Source: an uncultured Elusimicrobia bacterium
GTDB taxonomy: Bacteria > Elusimicrobiota > Elusimicrobia > Elusimicrobiales > UBA9959
Direction of reading: 5' to 3'
Length of the DNA stretch: 58,020 bases
Assembly (NCBI GenBank): GCA_903917735.1
Contig: CAIXBR010000105.1
Location: forward strand, 1-58,020
Shown: piece by piece, positions 46,801 to 55,490 of the stretch
Layout: each line of letters opens with the position of its first letter
Position numbering within the stretch: the stretch's first letter is position 1
Notes under the pieces: model-generated
Database searches by the model: none
What the model was told of the DNA's origin: nothing
The model's input: only the letters and a program-made list of their open reading frames with translations
Translations under genes and position numbers: made by a program

Positions 46801-46965
46801 GCGGGCCGAAGCGCCCGGCTCAACGGTAACCACCGACACCTGCGGCCTGTCGACAGGCGGAAAGAGGTCGCGCGGGATCTTGAAAAAGCCCACCACGCCC
46901 AGCACCGACAGCCCTATGAGGACCGCGAAGACCAGGTGCGGCCTTGAAATAAAGAATTTAGTCAT
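43858..46965 (-). CDS. RND-family efflux transporter permease
   Basis: The 1,035-residue protein is an AcrB/MdtB-like inner-membrane pump with 12 membrane segments and two large periplasmic loops. Proton-relay residues are visible: GMLVDDAIVILENIKRHH (Asp pair near 398) and the Lys in IIVKNSILLIDFI (near 926). The N-terminus TKFFISRPHLVFAVLIG is typical. Drives multidrug or metabolite export with the adaptor and TolC encoded just upstream (8-base overlap with the adaptor). Substrates unknown. Confidence 0.95.
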   Translation of the reverse strand: MTKFFISRPHLVFAVLIGLSVLGVVGFFKIPRDLFPPVDRPQVSVVTVEPGASARYVADHVSAIIERQLYTINGIRRVYSTSNDGFSVVTAEFDYSKPIAEAKTDAANALTKIQNLLPADIQTPSVYEITSYTPPVIVLSLSPKPGSKLGLADFRYMAENYIKPELLKAGSVSNVDVFGGFQKEIDIFVDNAKLAGMRLTAQDVAAALKLGNKDMPMGIVINQSNQNVFRLLTEAADIGQIGDISVTPSIKLKDVAVVSYGIKDPTSLYRGNGAQGIALAVQRPFGGAVLDTIRSVNALLPELRKRFPQIEIQTTDSQEELVKLSNSNMIDALRDAIIFTSLVIFIFLADLPLTIIAGLSIPFVYLATIGIMWLLGIGFNLLSLTGIILALGMLVDDAIVILENIKRHHQELGKSAERAAIDGTEEVMLVVFGGTIATTVIMLPLLFVGDFPEKIFRQLAGTLMIAVLVSYVVSITFIPIVAKKFMGLGGGGNFKFEGRLNKWMEAMLAPLKTFYININKFMMEHRGLRLVFILPLFLLFAVSMGRILPLEGRDLMPPMDSGIAKVKVTLASNTSIWKVNERAAELERYIYSMGDIQSVSTAIGTEPGVFTVAGGTPYQMMMTVHFVNRFDRKRDIWTLEGKIRDFARGLPGVKYADAYDFGATAFSSIVANVDATLFGSSIKDLDSAGKDVMGAMASTKGLKSYSRSWDTDSLEDDFRIDKNKCAMYGVTPNSVAGQVAQGLTGAVSSVLTIPNETGLMIKVIEKADLRDRVSKFGSYLVATPKGFVPLVAMGDFVDSTEPTVITRQGMQYSLDVYGYRSTFPITHIMESFDAAMKKVKLPDGVTLKQTGDIDTMMNAMLRMLSAIAMGIVILYLVMVPLFGSWKSPVAIILAIPLGAIGGAWSLLLADKHACLPAIMGFVLLGSIIVKNSILLIDFIQTYEREGKDLKTAIYDSITVRTRPILMTAFGTAVGMVPIALEWAIGLERLSPLAIVSIGGLIFGTFLTLVYVPYFYYLMSSNKDDPANPKQAAEMQ

Positions 46966-48043
46966 GGGTCCCGTTCTCCCGGACCGCTTTTATTTTCTGG
47001 CCTTCGTAGATCTTAAGCAGGTCCTGTTCCGGGGCAGTCCCTAGCCGCGCGGCCGGGTCCAGGCCCTCCACGCAGTAGCTTACGCCGTCGGTGCCCAGCA
47101 CTTTCACCGGCGTCCAATGCACCGTACCCACTGCAACCGTCAGAGCGAAGTAGCCATTCATGTTGCGCGAGACCGAATTGACCGGCACGATAAGTCCACG
47201 GCTGACCGAGGTATAGAAATGCGTATCCACGTAGGTGCCGGCGGGGATATTGAGCTTGTTGCCCGTAAGCGCCAGCTTTACCGTCATAAGGTTGTTGGCC
47301 GTGGCGGGAACAACCGCTTTCACACGGGCCTTCTGGTAGGCGCCGTTAAAGATTATCTCCTGTTCCGAGCCGGGCTTTATTTTTGCCGCCGTCTCCACCG
47401 GCAGGTCCGAGTAAACTTCGTAGCCGGGGCCGTTGCCGTCCAATTGCAGCAGCACCTTGCCGGGGTAGGCCGTATCTCCGGGGTTAAGGAAGCGCTTGCC
47501 CACTACCGCGTCGAAGGGGGCGCTCATAACGCCGTAGCTCAGCTGCGCGGCAGCCGCCTCGTAAGCGGACACGGCCTGCGCGTAAAGGTTCTGGGAATTC
47601 TCAAGCTGCTCCTGCGAGATGGCCTTGTTGTCGTAGAGGATCTTGTCGCGGTTGTAAACCTTCTCCTGGTTCTCCTTCTTCAAGGCAAGGGCCTCGGCGC
47701 CGGCAGCGATGTCGGAGGTATCCAGGCGCAGCACCAAGTCGCCTTTTTTAACGGCGGTGCCCTCTTCAGCGATATAGACCACGCGGGCGCTCAGCCGGGA
47801 ACTTAAGGCCGCCTGGTTCTCCGGCTTGAACAGGCCCAGGAAGGTCTCCTGCGCGCGCAGCACGCCCAGGCGCGGCGAGGCCAGGTCCAGCGCCACCGGG
47901 TAGGTCTCAGGGGCTTTCTCCCTGGCTATGGCCAACTTCCGCTTTATTACAGGCACGGCCGCCAGCGCCAGGATCAGCATTATAAGCAGCGCGCGTCCCT
48001 TTTTGGTCTTCATGAGCTCCGAGATCTTGTTTTTAAGGTTCAT
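46958..48043 (-). CDS. RND efflux periplasmic adaptor (membrane fusion protein)
   Basis: The 361-residue protein has an N-terminal anchor (LLIMLILALAAVPVI), a lipoyl-type half-motif (VVYIAEEGTAVKKGDLVLRL), a helical hairpin near 95-150 and the second lipoyl half (VMSAPFDAVVGKRFLNPGDTA). Beta-barrel and membrane-proximal domains follow. It links pump to TolC. Its ATG overlaps the TolC gene stop (ATGA), with a GGGAGA site. Confidence 0.93.
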   Translation of the reverse strand: MNLKNKISELMKTKKGRALLIMLILALAAVPVIKRKLAIAREKAPETYPVALDLASPRLGVLRAQETFLGLFKPENQAALSSRLSARVVYIAEEGTAVKKGDLVLRLDTSDIAAGAEALALKKENQEKVYNRDKILYDNKAISQEQLENSQNLYAQAVSAYEAAAAQLSYGVMSAPFDAVVGKRFLNPGDTAYPGKVLLQLDGNGPGYEVYSDLPVETAAKIKPGSEQEIIFNGAYQKARVKAVVPATANNLMTVKLALTGNKLNIPAGTYVDTHFYTSVSRGLIVPVNSVSRNMNGYFALTVAVGTVHWTPVKVLGTDGVSYCVEGLDPAARLGTAPEQDLLKIYEGQKIKAVRENGTHD

Positions 48044-49320
48044 ATCTTTTCTCCCGCGCTGAACTCGAGGTACTTCCCCGCCGTGAAAATGCCGTAGTAA
48101 GCGCCTCGCTCCTGGGCGAGCGCGTCGTAATACTGGGCCAGCGAAAGTAATAGGTCGTACATGCTGCCCACGCTCTGCTGGTACTTTACATTCTCCACGT
48201 CCTTAGTGTCTTTAGCGTAATCCAGCGCCTTGCCGGCGGCCTCGTGAAGAGCAAGCTGCGTCTTCAGAGAGGTATAGGCTTCCACCACCTCGCGGCGCAC
48301 GGCCAATTGCTGGGCCGTCTCGGCCTCTTTGGCGCTCTTATATTCCTGTTTCTGGCTGACCATATCGAAAGCCCTTTTGCCGAAGTCAAACACCGGGAAC
48401 TGGGCCGCCACACCGTAGTTCCACAGCGGCACACTGCCGCCGCCGCCGATACTTCTAAAATAAGTGTAGTTGGCTGAGATATCGGGCAGGTAGGCGTACT
48501 TGGACTTGGAGTAATTGGCCGCGGCTATCTCCTTCTTCTTTATGCTCATGGCCATTTCCTCGCGGTCAAGCAGGGCGGCCTTTACCAGGTCCTCCAGCGG
48601 AGGGTAAGCCGTCTCTTTAAGTTCTGCCGGCTCGAAATCCCAGTCGTCCGTTTCCATGCCGGTAAGCTGGTCCAGGCCGGCTTTCAGCGCGGTTATATTG
48701 TTCTCCAGGCCCTGGCGCTGGGCTTTCACCATTTCGTACTGGTAATCCACCTTTTTAAGGTCTATGGGAGCGTAGCGGCCCACCTTTACGCCGAGCTCGA
48801 TGTTCTTGTGCAGTTCGGACAGGGCTTTTTCCTGTTCGGTCTTGGCCTGCAATTGTTCCTTGAGGGCAAGGCCTTTAAGGAAGAGCGAATAGACGTTGAA
48901 CCCCACCTGCCTTTGGGTGAGAGAACTTTGGGCCATGGCTATTTCATAACCCAGAGAGGCAATGGAAATATTTTTACTCAGCTTGAAGCCGGTAAATATA
49001 GGCAGGGTGTAGGAGCCGCCCACATTGGTAATGGTATCGTCGGCCAGCGGGTAGGGCGGCTTTATGGGCGGCACCATCGGAGTGAGGGTGCGCTCAAGGT
49101 TGTAGCGGGTAAGGCTGCCTATAACCGTCACCTCGCCCAGCCTGGAAACGCGCGCGCCATACTTTTTATATTGCTGCGAGGCCGCGGCCTCGCGCGCCAT
49201 ATTAAGCGCCGGGTTGTTCTTCAGCGCGGCGTCCAGAGCGCCGTCCAGCGTAAGGGCGCGCGCGCCAGGAACTACGGCGAGGGCGCACAAAGTGGCCGCT
49301 AAAATTACTTTAACCTTCAT
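48040..49320 (-). CDS. TolC-family outer-membrane efflux protein
   Basis: The 426-residue protein has a signal peptide (…VVPGARA), then LDGALDAALKNNPALNMAREAA, the start of the TolC coiled-coil repeat, and a second repeat from about 230. Long amphipathic helices form the periplasmic tunnel. First gene of the three-gene efflux operon; GGAG site. The broken TetR gene lies just upstream. Confidence 0.93.
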   Translation of the reverse strand: MKVKVILAATLCALAVVPGARALTLDGALDAALKNNPALNMAREAAASQQYKKYGARVSRLGEVTVIGSLTRYNLERTLTPMVPPIKPPYPLADDTITNVGGSYTLPIFTGFKLSKNISIASLGYEIAMAQSSLTQRQVGFNVYSLFLKGLALKEQLQAKTEQEKALSELHKNIELGVKVGRYAPIDLKKVDYQYEMVKAQRQGLENNITALKAGLDQLTGMETDDWDFEPAELKETAYPPLEDLVKAALLDREEMAMSIKKKEIAAANYSKSKYAYLPDISANYTYFRSIGGGGSVPLWNYGVAAQFPVFDFGKRAFDMVSQKQEYKSAKEAETAQQLAVRREVVEAYTSLKTQLALHEAAGKALDYAKDTKDVENVKYQQSVGSMYDLLLSLAQYYDALAQERGAYYGIFTAGKYLEFSAGEKI

Positions 49321-49359
49321 ATATCCGCTCTCCTATTTGGCAAGTATTCCCGAAGTTAT

Positions 49360-49597
49360 TCAGGATATATTTGACCTGGGCGCGCATCCCCCCACCATAT
49401 CCGTTCTGAAACACTGCATTATACCCAGGACGATGTCCTGTTTGGTTTTAAAATGATGAGAAATGGCGCCTTCGCTTATGCCCACCCTGTTGACCAGGTT
49501 GCGCGTAAAGGCGCGCCAGGCCCTCGGAGGCTATTATCTCCAGCACCGTCCGCTTCATCTGCTCCTGCCGTATTTCCGTGTTTTGGTGTTTCAACAA
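49360..49597 (-). pseudogene. Frameshifted, truncated TetR-family repressor
   Basis: On the minus strand a TTG start gives an N-terminus ending in KRTVLEIIASEGLARL. Then the frame must shift for the rest of a TetR helix-turn-helix to appear: FTRNLVNRVGISEGAISHHF, KTKQDIVLGIMQ, ending at TGA (49362-49360). The ligand-binding domain is missing. TetR-type genes beside tolC/RND operons usually repress them. The remaining gap, 49598-49808, holds a short AT-rich patch and nothing recognisable. Confidence 0.75.
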
Positions 49598-49611
49598 GTA
49601 AATGCTAACTT
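49596..49611. promoter_or_regulatory. Possible TetR-type operator
   Basis: Imperfect palindrome AAGTAAATGCTAACTT at the TTG start of the TetR remnant; outer 4 bp and several inner positions are symmetric. TetR repressors often bind such sites upstream of their own gene. Confidence 0.3.
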
Positions 49612-49808
49612 ACATTACAGCAAGGGAACGCGTGTTTGTCAACTGCGCCGCAGGCAGATGTTGCAAGCAAATAGAAATGTCCGGTTTTTCGGGGCGAAGG
49701 CCACGAGAAACCCGTTATTTTTTATAATTTAAGGGTCTGCCCCGCGCCACTGAACGTCTCCCACCAGCGCGGTTCTTGTGCGGAATTAAGTCCTTGAGGA
49801 GTGAGTGG

Positions 49809-52217
49809 TCAAACCTTTCCCAGCAGATCAAGTATGCGCTGCGTATCAAACTTGCCGGCGAGCGCACGCAGCACCCCGGCAAGGCGTATATCATGGGCTC
49901 CCACACGGCCGGTCAGTTCACTAAGAAGCTGAAAGTCCCCATTGATGGCGGCTTCGTGAATCTGGGAAATTAGTTCCCGCGGCAGGCCAGCTAAGGCCCC
50001 CGGCTTCAGCGCTCCCATATCATAATCCCCCGCTGCGGCGATTGCGGCCGAAGATTCTCCAGCGTAAATATATTCCACGCCAAGAAGGCTCTGGATTTTC
50101 TCAAACAGCTCATCTTCCCTAAAAGGCTTAAGAATCAGAGCGTCGGCCCCGGCCCCGAACGCATCACGGTTTATCTCTCCAAAGATGCTGGCAGTTACCG
50201 CGATTATTTTTACTTCCTTGCCACCGGCGCAGGCCCGGATGCGGCGCATGGCCTCATAGCCGTCCATCACCGGCATCCGCAGATCCATCAGTATGAGCTG
50301 CGGCAGCCACGATCCGAACTCCTTAACTGCGTCCGCCCCATTAACCGCCTGGCGGATGTCAAAACCAGAAGGACCCAGCAACTGGCTAAGGAATTCACGG
50401 TTGTCTTCTTTGTCATCTACAACCAGCACCTTGTACTGCTGCTGTCCGGGCTTAAGCCCTGTCACCGGGCGCGGCCGGATCTTTCCGACCGCGGCCGCAG
50501 GCGACGCCTCCGTCAGAGCGGTGTAAAAGCTGAAAATACTCCCCTGGCCAAACTGGCTTTTGACCGTGATATCACCGCCCATCAGGCGCGCATAGCCGCG
50601 GCTTATGGCCAGCCCCAACCCCGTGCCGGTACCGCCCGCCCTGCCCGCCTGCGCCTGCTCGAACGGATGAAACAGCCGGGCTAATTCCTGTGGCGCTATA
50701 CCCGGGCCTGTGTCTTCTATTTCCGCCGTCAGCTGAAGGCCCTGCTCCTCTCCGGGCCGCACGCCCACGCGCAAGGAGACCGCGCCTTTCATTGTGAATT
50801 TTAAAGCATTGCTAAGCAGGTTAAGCAGGATCTGCCGGAGTTTGCCCTCGTCGGCCATTACGAAGCGCGGCAATTCCTTGCTCCGCTGCACCTCCAGCCG
50901 CAGGCCTTTTTCTTCGGCGCGCTGCCGCAGCATCTTTTCGACATCGTCTATCAAAGCGTGCAGGTCGAAGGCCGCCGGATTTAACGTTATCCGGCCGGCT
51001 TCCGCTTTTGCCATCTCCAGTATGTCGTTTATAAGCGACAGCAGGTGTTCCCCGCTCCGGTTTATGGTCTCGATCTGCTGTTTCTGTTTGGGCGTGGCCT
51101 CCGTGTCGCGCCGCAGTAACTGGGAAAAGCCCAGTATGGCGTTCATCGGAGTCCGTATCTCGTGGGACATGTTCGCGAGAAAGGCGCTTTTAGAACGGTT
51201 TGCCACTTCTGCCGCTTCCTTAGCCTGGCGCAGTTCGGTCTCAAACCGTCTGCGCTCGGTGATGTCCTCTATGGCCAGCAGGATGATGCGCTCTTTGCCC
51301 AGCACCCTCTGGATTTGCCGGGCGTTCAGCAGCATGGTGCGCCTGCCGATGCCGGCGAAATCATGTTCCACCTCGTAGTTATCGAAGGCGGCTTTCTGGG
51401 GAAGGACAGTCTCCAGAAGTTCGCGGAGCTTCGGGATATCCCACTGTTTATTGCCGAGATCGTAGATCAGCTGGCCCACGGTTTCCTCGGGTTTTACCTT
51501 GAAGAATTCATAGAAGGAGCGGCTGACCGAGACCACCCGCAGGTCCTGGTCCAGCGCGATCAAAGGTTCACGCACGGTGTCGATCAGACTCTCGGCGTAT
51601 TCACGGGCCGCGTCTTCGGATATTTTAGTTGCTGTCAGCCGGTCGTTCATCAATTTTAAACTATCCTGCACATTGACGAGTTCGGCGTTTTTTATGATAG
51701 CTGCTTCATACGACGAAATGAGCAGGTTTAACATCTGGCGGGACTCTGTTTCGATCAGGCATTTTTTTCCGTCAAGCATGATCTCTGTCGATATTTTCTG
51801 ACAAAGGTTTTCGCCCGGAGTCTTTTCTGCCAGAATGCTCTCTATTCGTGAAAGGAGATACGCCTCGCTGTAGGGTTTTGTGATGAAACTGTCCGCCCCG
51901 CAGGCCAACCCATGGCGCAATTCGTCCGTGTTAGTAAGCGAGGTCAGCAGGATCACCGGGATATCTCTTTTGTTCTTATCCGCTTTTATGCGCTGACAGA
52001 GTTCATAGCCCTGCATTTCAGGCATCACAATATCGGTTATAATGAGTCCCGGTTTCCGTTCACTAAGGATAGCAAGCGCCTGCGCGCCGCTATTAGCCAC
52101 CTCCGTATTATAGCCGTGCTGTTCCAGTATATACCTCAACTGCTCCGCCTGTGTCGGGCTATCCTCAACAATAAGTATAGTTGCTTTGTTGCCGGGATCA
52201 TTTGTCCGGCCGGTCAT
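49809..52217 (-). CDS. Hybrid sensor histidine kinase with N- and C-terminal receivers
   Basis: The 802-residue soluble protein. Order: receiver 1 (ILIVEDSPTQAEQL, phospho-Asp in IITDIVMPEMQGYEL), a helical linker, a PAS domain (LIDTVREPLIALDQDLRVVS), HisKA (FLANMSHEIRTPMNAILGFS), HATPase (LLNLLSNALKFT; EDTGPGIAP; GTGTGLGLAISRGYA) and receiver 2 (VLVVDDKEDNREF; LILMDLRMPVMDGYEA). A ~70-residue helical tail ends the protein. No membrane segment, so it senses inside the cell or through partners. It is last in the chemosensory operon and overlaps cheB by 4 bases. Its N-terminal receiver may be a target of CheA; inference. Confidence 0.92.
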   Translation of the reverse strand: MTGRTNDPGNKATILIVEDSPTQAEQLRYILEQHGYNTEVANSGAQALAILSERKPGLIITDIVMPEMQGYELCQRIKADKNKRDIPVILLTSLTNTDELRHGLACGADSFITKPYSEAYLLSRIESILAEKTPGENLCQKISTEIMLDGKKCLIETESRQMLNLLISSYEAAIIKNAELVNVQDSLKLMNDRLTATKISEDAAREYAESLIDTVREPLIALDQDLRVVSVSRSFYEFFKVKPEETVGQLIYDLGNKQWDIPKLRELLETVLPQKAAFDNYEVEHDFAGIGRRTMLLNARQIQRVLGKERIILLAIEDITERRRFETELRQAKEAAEVANRSKSAFLANMSHEIRTPMNAILGFSQLLRRDTEATPKQKQQIETINRSGEHLLSLINDILEMAKAEAGRITLNPAAFDLHALIDDVEKMLRQRAEEKGLRLEVQRSKELPRFVMADEGKLRQILLNLLSNALKFTMKGAVSLRVGVRPGEEQGLQLTAEIEDTGPGIAPQELARLFHPFEQAQAGRAGGTGTGLGLAISRGYARLMGGDITVKSQFGQGSIFSFYTALTEASPAAAVGKIRPRPVTGLKPGQQQYKVLVVDDKEDNREFLSQLLGPSGFDIRQAVNGADAVKEFGSWLPQLILMDLRMPVMDGYEAMRRIRACAGGKEVKIIAVTASIFGEINRDAFGAGADALILKPFREDELFEKIQSLLGVEYIYAGESSAAIAAAGDYDMGALKPGALAGLPRELISQIHEAAINGDFQLLSELTGRVGAHDIRLAGVLRALAGKFDTQRILDLLGKV

Positions 52218-53269
52218 ACGGCCCTCCCGCCGGTCGTTTTCACGAATGCAGCTAGGCTAGCGGCTATTTCTACAGGTGAGAGAATATATGTTGCCGCATC
52301 CAGTTTTACTGCTTCACCCGGCATGCCGAAAACAACAGAACTTTCTTTATTTTGAACAAAAGTAGCAGCGCCTTTATCCTTCATTTCTTTCAATTCCATG
52401 GCGCCGTCCCTCCCCATACCGGACAGCAGCACACCCACTGCGTTCGGGCCTAAAACCTCGGCAACCGAATGAAACAGATAAGCAACCGATGGTCGCGATC
52501 CATTTTTCGGCTCATCGCTGCTAAGTACAATTTTCAGGTCAGGCCCGACTCCCATATGAAAATTATCCGGAGCTATGTAGCAATGTCCGGGCCTGGGCTT
52601 TTCTCCCCGGACGGCAGTGTGTACCGGAAGGAGAATAGAGCCACCCAGCCAATCGGCAAAACCTTCAACAAAGCCGGCCGCGATGTGCTGCACTATAAGA
52701 ACAGGGACAGGCAAGTCCCGGGGCAATCGTGAAAGCAGCTTCTGTAATGCCTGCGGCCCGCCGGTAGAAGCTCCAATTGCAATGAGCTGTATCCCGCTTA
52801 CCGCTGCAGGCGTTTTGATCATCGCAGCCTGCCTGCCTCCGCGCTTCGAACTTACGCCCCGTCGCACAACCTTTACTTCCGACATGAGCTTGACTGTCTG
52901 GATCAATTCGGCGATCGCCGCCTTATTGTCGGGGGTATCAAAAGCCGGCGGACGAAGCACCACGGTCAGGGCGCCGGCTTCAAGCAATTTAAAAGTGTAA
53001 GCGGCTTCTTTGATCCTGCTGATCACGCTGACAATGACGATCGGGGTGGGCAGAGTTTCCATTATCCGCCTGGTTGTTTCAAAACCGTCCATTTTAGGCA
53101 TATGGATATCCATGGTGATAACGTCAGGTTTCTTTTGCCTGACAAGCTCAATGGCTTCCTCGCCGTCACCCGCAATGCCTACCACCTCGATCGCCGGGTC
53201 TGAGCTAAGAATGTGTTCCAGGAATTCCTGCACAACGACCGAATCATCGACTATAAGAACTTTTATCAT
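52214..53269 (-). CDS. cheB: CheB-type receptor methylesterase
   Basis: The 351-residue protein has an N-terminal receiver (VLIVDDSVVVQEFLEHIL; ITMDIHMPKMDGFETT) and a C-terminal methylesterase with Ser in IGASTGGPQALQKLL, His in VQHIAAGFVEGFAD and Asp in LSGMGRDGAMELKEMK. It removes methyl groups from (or deamidates) the chemoreceptor when phosphorylated by CheA. It lies between cheA and the hybrid kinase. Confidence 0.94.
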   Translation of the reverse strand: MIKVLIVDDSVVVQEFLEHILSSDPAIEVVGIAGDGEEAIELVRQKKPDVITMDIHMPKMDGFETTRRIMETLPTPIVIVSVISRIKEAAYTFKLLEAGALTVVLRPPAFDTPDNKAAIAELIQTVKLMSEVKVVRRGVSSKRGGRQAAMIKTPAAVSGIQLIAIGASTGGPQALQKLLSRLPRDLPVPVLIVQHIAAGFVEGFADWLGGSILLPVHTAVRGEKPRPGHCYIAPDNFHMGVGPDLKIVLSSDEPKNGSRPSVAYLFHSVAEVLGPNAVGVLLSGMGRDGAMELKEMKDKGAATFVQNKESSVVFGMPGEAVKLDAATYILSPVEIAASLAAFVKTTGGRAV

Positions 53270-53282
53270 TTCGTCACCTGAC

Positions 53283-55478
53283 TTAAATCAATTTTTTTAT
53301 CACTTCCAGCAGGTTGCTCTGGTCAAAACTGCCCTTTACTATGTAGGCGTTCGCCCCGGCATTTATTCCCCGTTCCCTGTCTTCCCGAGATTCCAGCGCA
53401 GTTACCAGCACCACGGGCAGTTCGCTGAGTTTCTTATCGGCGCGGATCCCGGTGGTAAGTTCAAATCCGTTCATCCGCGGCATATCCACATCAGAAACAA
53501 CCAGGTCAAACTCTCCTTGGCGTACCTGTGCGAAGGCATCTGCGCCGTCAACCGCGGTAACCACCTGATAGCCTGCTGCTTCAAGGATGTTTTTGACCAG
53601 GGTGCGCGAGGTAATAGAATCTTCCGCCACAAGTATTTTTTTATTTTCAAGCGCGCTTCCTTCAGCCTCAGGTATTCTACTGCCTGTTTCAACCGCCCGC
53701 ACAGCTGACTTCATCAGGTCCTGTATATTGATCACGGGCACGATCCGGCCGTTTCCCAGCACAGCCGCGCCGGCGATATTGCGGACACTGTTTAGTTGCC
53801 TGCCGAGGCTCTTAACCAGGAATTGTCGCTCCTCCAGCACTTCCTCGACTATAAAAGCGATATCTTTCCCTTCTGATGCGAGAATTATTACAGGCATATA
53901 CCCCGAAGCTCCGGATCTTCCGGATATACCGGCCTTTTTTCGCGGTGGGATTTGTAATACTTTTCCTAAACTAACCGCAGAAAGAACCTGCCCGTCAGCC
54001 AGTATCGTCTCCCTGTTTTCAACAGTCTTTATTTCGTCATTTTTCACCCTCATAACACGCTTGACGCTTACCGCGGGGAAAATAAACAGCTGTTCGTAAA
54101 CTTTCACCACAACGCCCCTGAAGGTGGACAAAGACAGCGGCAACAAGAACCGGAAGGTCGTACCTGCGCCCGGGCTGGTTTCGAGCGTTATGGTTCCTCC
54201 AAGCCTGTCAATTTTCTCCCGTACAATTGCCAGCCCCAAACCCCGCCCGGATACTTCAGTTATAATGGGGCTTGTTGATACACCTGACTGAAAGATAAGC
54301 GCCAGCGTATCCTGGGAACTCAGTTCACGGGCCCGGTCCTCCGTAATTACGCCGGACTTTACCGCCGCTGCCCTGACCTGTCCGGCGTCAATTCCGGAGC
54401 CGTCATCCGTAATTAGTATTTCTACCTGCCGGCCTTCTTTGGGAGTAAAAGCAATCATTATCGTTGCCTTGGCCGTTTTGTTCTGACCGGCGCGCTCGTC
54501 AGGCTTCTGAATGCCATGATCAATGCAATTGCGTATGATATGTATGAGCGGATCTTTCAGTTCCTCAAGTATCCTCTTGTCAATTTCGATCTCCGCCCCG
54601 TGAACGATCAGTTCCGCCTCTTTGCCCTGGTCCAGCGTCAGGTCGCGGACAAATTTAGGAAAAACTTCCAGAAGAGTGCTGACCGGAAGCATCAACACCT
54701 GTTTCATGGTTTCCAGTTGCTCATCCACCATCCGGTCGAACATTCGCCTGTCCTGCTTAAAAGCCGCGATCACGACATTAACCTGGTTTTGAAGTTTATT
54801 AAGAAATATTTCCTTGTTTTCCTGTGAGTTTACCGGTTCTTCTTTAAATGAAATAACGGTTTGCTTTATCTCCGTCAATTCAGCTATTCGCTGGCTGACA
54901 ACCATTTTGATCTGCAGCATTTCTTCCGCCTGGACCAGCAGCGGGTCCAGTTTGCTTACAAGTATTCTTACGCTGTTTATTGTTGAAGGCAGCGGAACAG
55001 CATCCGGTCTGGCGGGTAATGCCTCCGGAGCGCTAACTGATCTTGTCGGGTCGTCATTTGCCGTAGTGCCGTGAGAAGCGCTCACCAGGAGGCCGATAAG
55101 TTCTCTGTCACTTACGGAGTCCTCCCCGGGCCGATCCCCTACGGCAGAAACGATCAGCAGGGCGATAGTATCCGCCGCCCTATGAAACAGTCCGCACAAT
55201 CGGGGCGAAAGCTCGATCTCCCGGTGTTTAAGCGCGGAGAAAACACTTTCAAGCGGCTGGCATATAGATTCTATCCTCTTCAGGTTCACCACCCGCGCTG
55301 CGCCCTTCAGTGTGTGCGCTTCCCGGAATACGCTTTCTATAACTTTTTCGAGCGCTTCCGGCGGCAGCTTTTTATCGAGTTCTGCGATGCCTGCGGAAAT
55401 AACGCGGACATGCTCTTCCGCTTCCACCTTAAAGATTGCCCGCAGGCGTTTAGTGAACTCAAGATCTTTCTCATTCAT
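53283..55478 (-). CDS. cheA: CheA histidine kinase with C-terminal receiver
   Basis: The 731-residue protein has an Hpt domain with His near 55 (EAHTLKGAARVV), a coiled region at 170-240 for dimerisation, an HATPase (IRNCIDHGIQKPDE; LITDDGSGIDAG; GRGLGLAIVREKIDRLGG), a CheW-like domain (TFRGVVVKVYEQLFIFPAVS) and a fused receiver (ILVAEDSITSRTLVKN; VVSDVDMPRMNGFELT). CheA with a receiver resembles FrzE-like kinases of alternative chemosensory systems. No separate cheY is seen in the window. Confidence 0.94.
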   Translation of the reverse strand: MNEKDLEFTKRLRAIFKVEAEEHVRVISAGIAELDKKLPPEALEKVIESVFREAHTLKGAARVVNLKRIESICQPLESVFSALKHREIELSPRLCGLFHRAADTIALLIVSAVGDRPGEDSVSDRELIGLLVSASHGTTANDDPTRSVSAPEALPARPDAVPLPSTINSVRILVSKLDPLLVQAEEMLQIKMVVSQRIAELTEIKQTVISFKEEPVNSQENKEIFLNKLQNQVNVVIAAFKQDRRMFDRMVDEQLETMKQVLMLPVSTLLEVFPKFVRDLTLDQGKEAELIVHGAEIEIDKRILEELKDPLIHIIRNCIDHGIQKPDERAGQNKTAKATIMIAFTPKEGRQVEILITDDGSGIDAGQVRAAAVKSGVITEDRARELSSQDTLALIFQSGVSTSPIITEVSGRGLGLAIVREKIDRLGGTITLETSPGAGTTFRFLLPLSLSTFRGVVVKVYEQLFIFPAVSVKRVMRVKNDEIKTVENRETILADGQVLSAVSLGKVLQIPPRKKAGISGRSGASGYMPVIILASEGKDIAFIVEEVLEERQFLVKSLGRQLNSVRNIAGAAVLGNGRIVPVINIQDLMKSAVRAVETGSRIPEAEGSALENKKILVAEDSITSRTLVKNILEAAGYQVVTAVDGADAFAQVRQGEFDLVVSDVDMPRMNGFELTTGIRADKKLSELPVVLVTALESREDRERGINAGANAYIVKGSFDQSNLLEVIKKLI

Positions 55479-55490
55479 CTTAAGGAGCCT

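Noticed and set aside
49715..49906. 63-codon minus-strand frame at the end of the hybrid kinase gene
   Set aside because: It overlaps the kinase 3' end in another frame and shows no family; probably chance.
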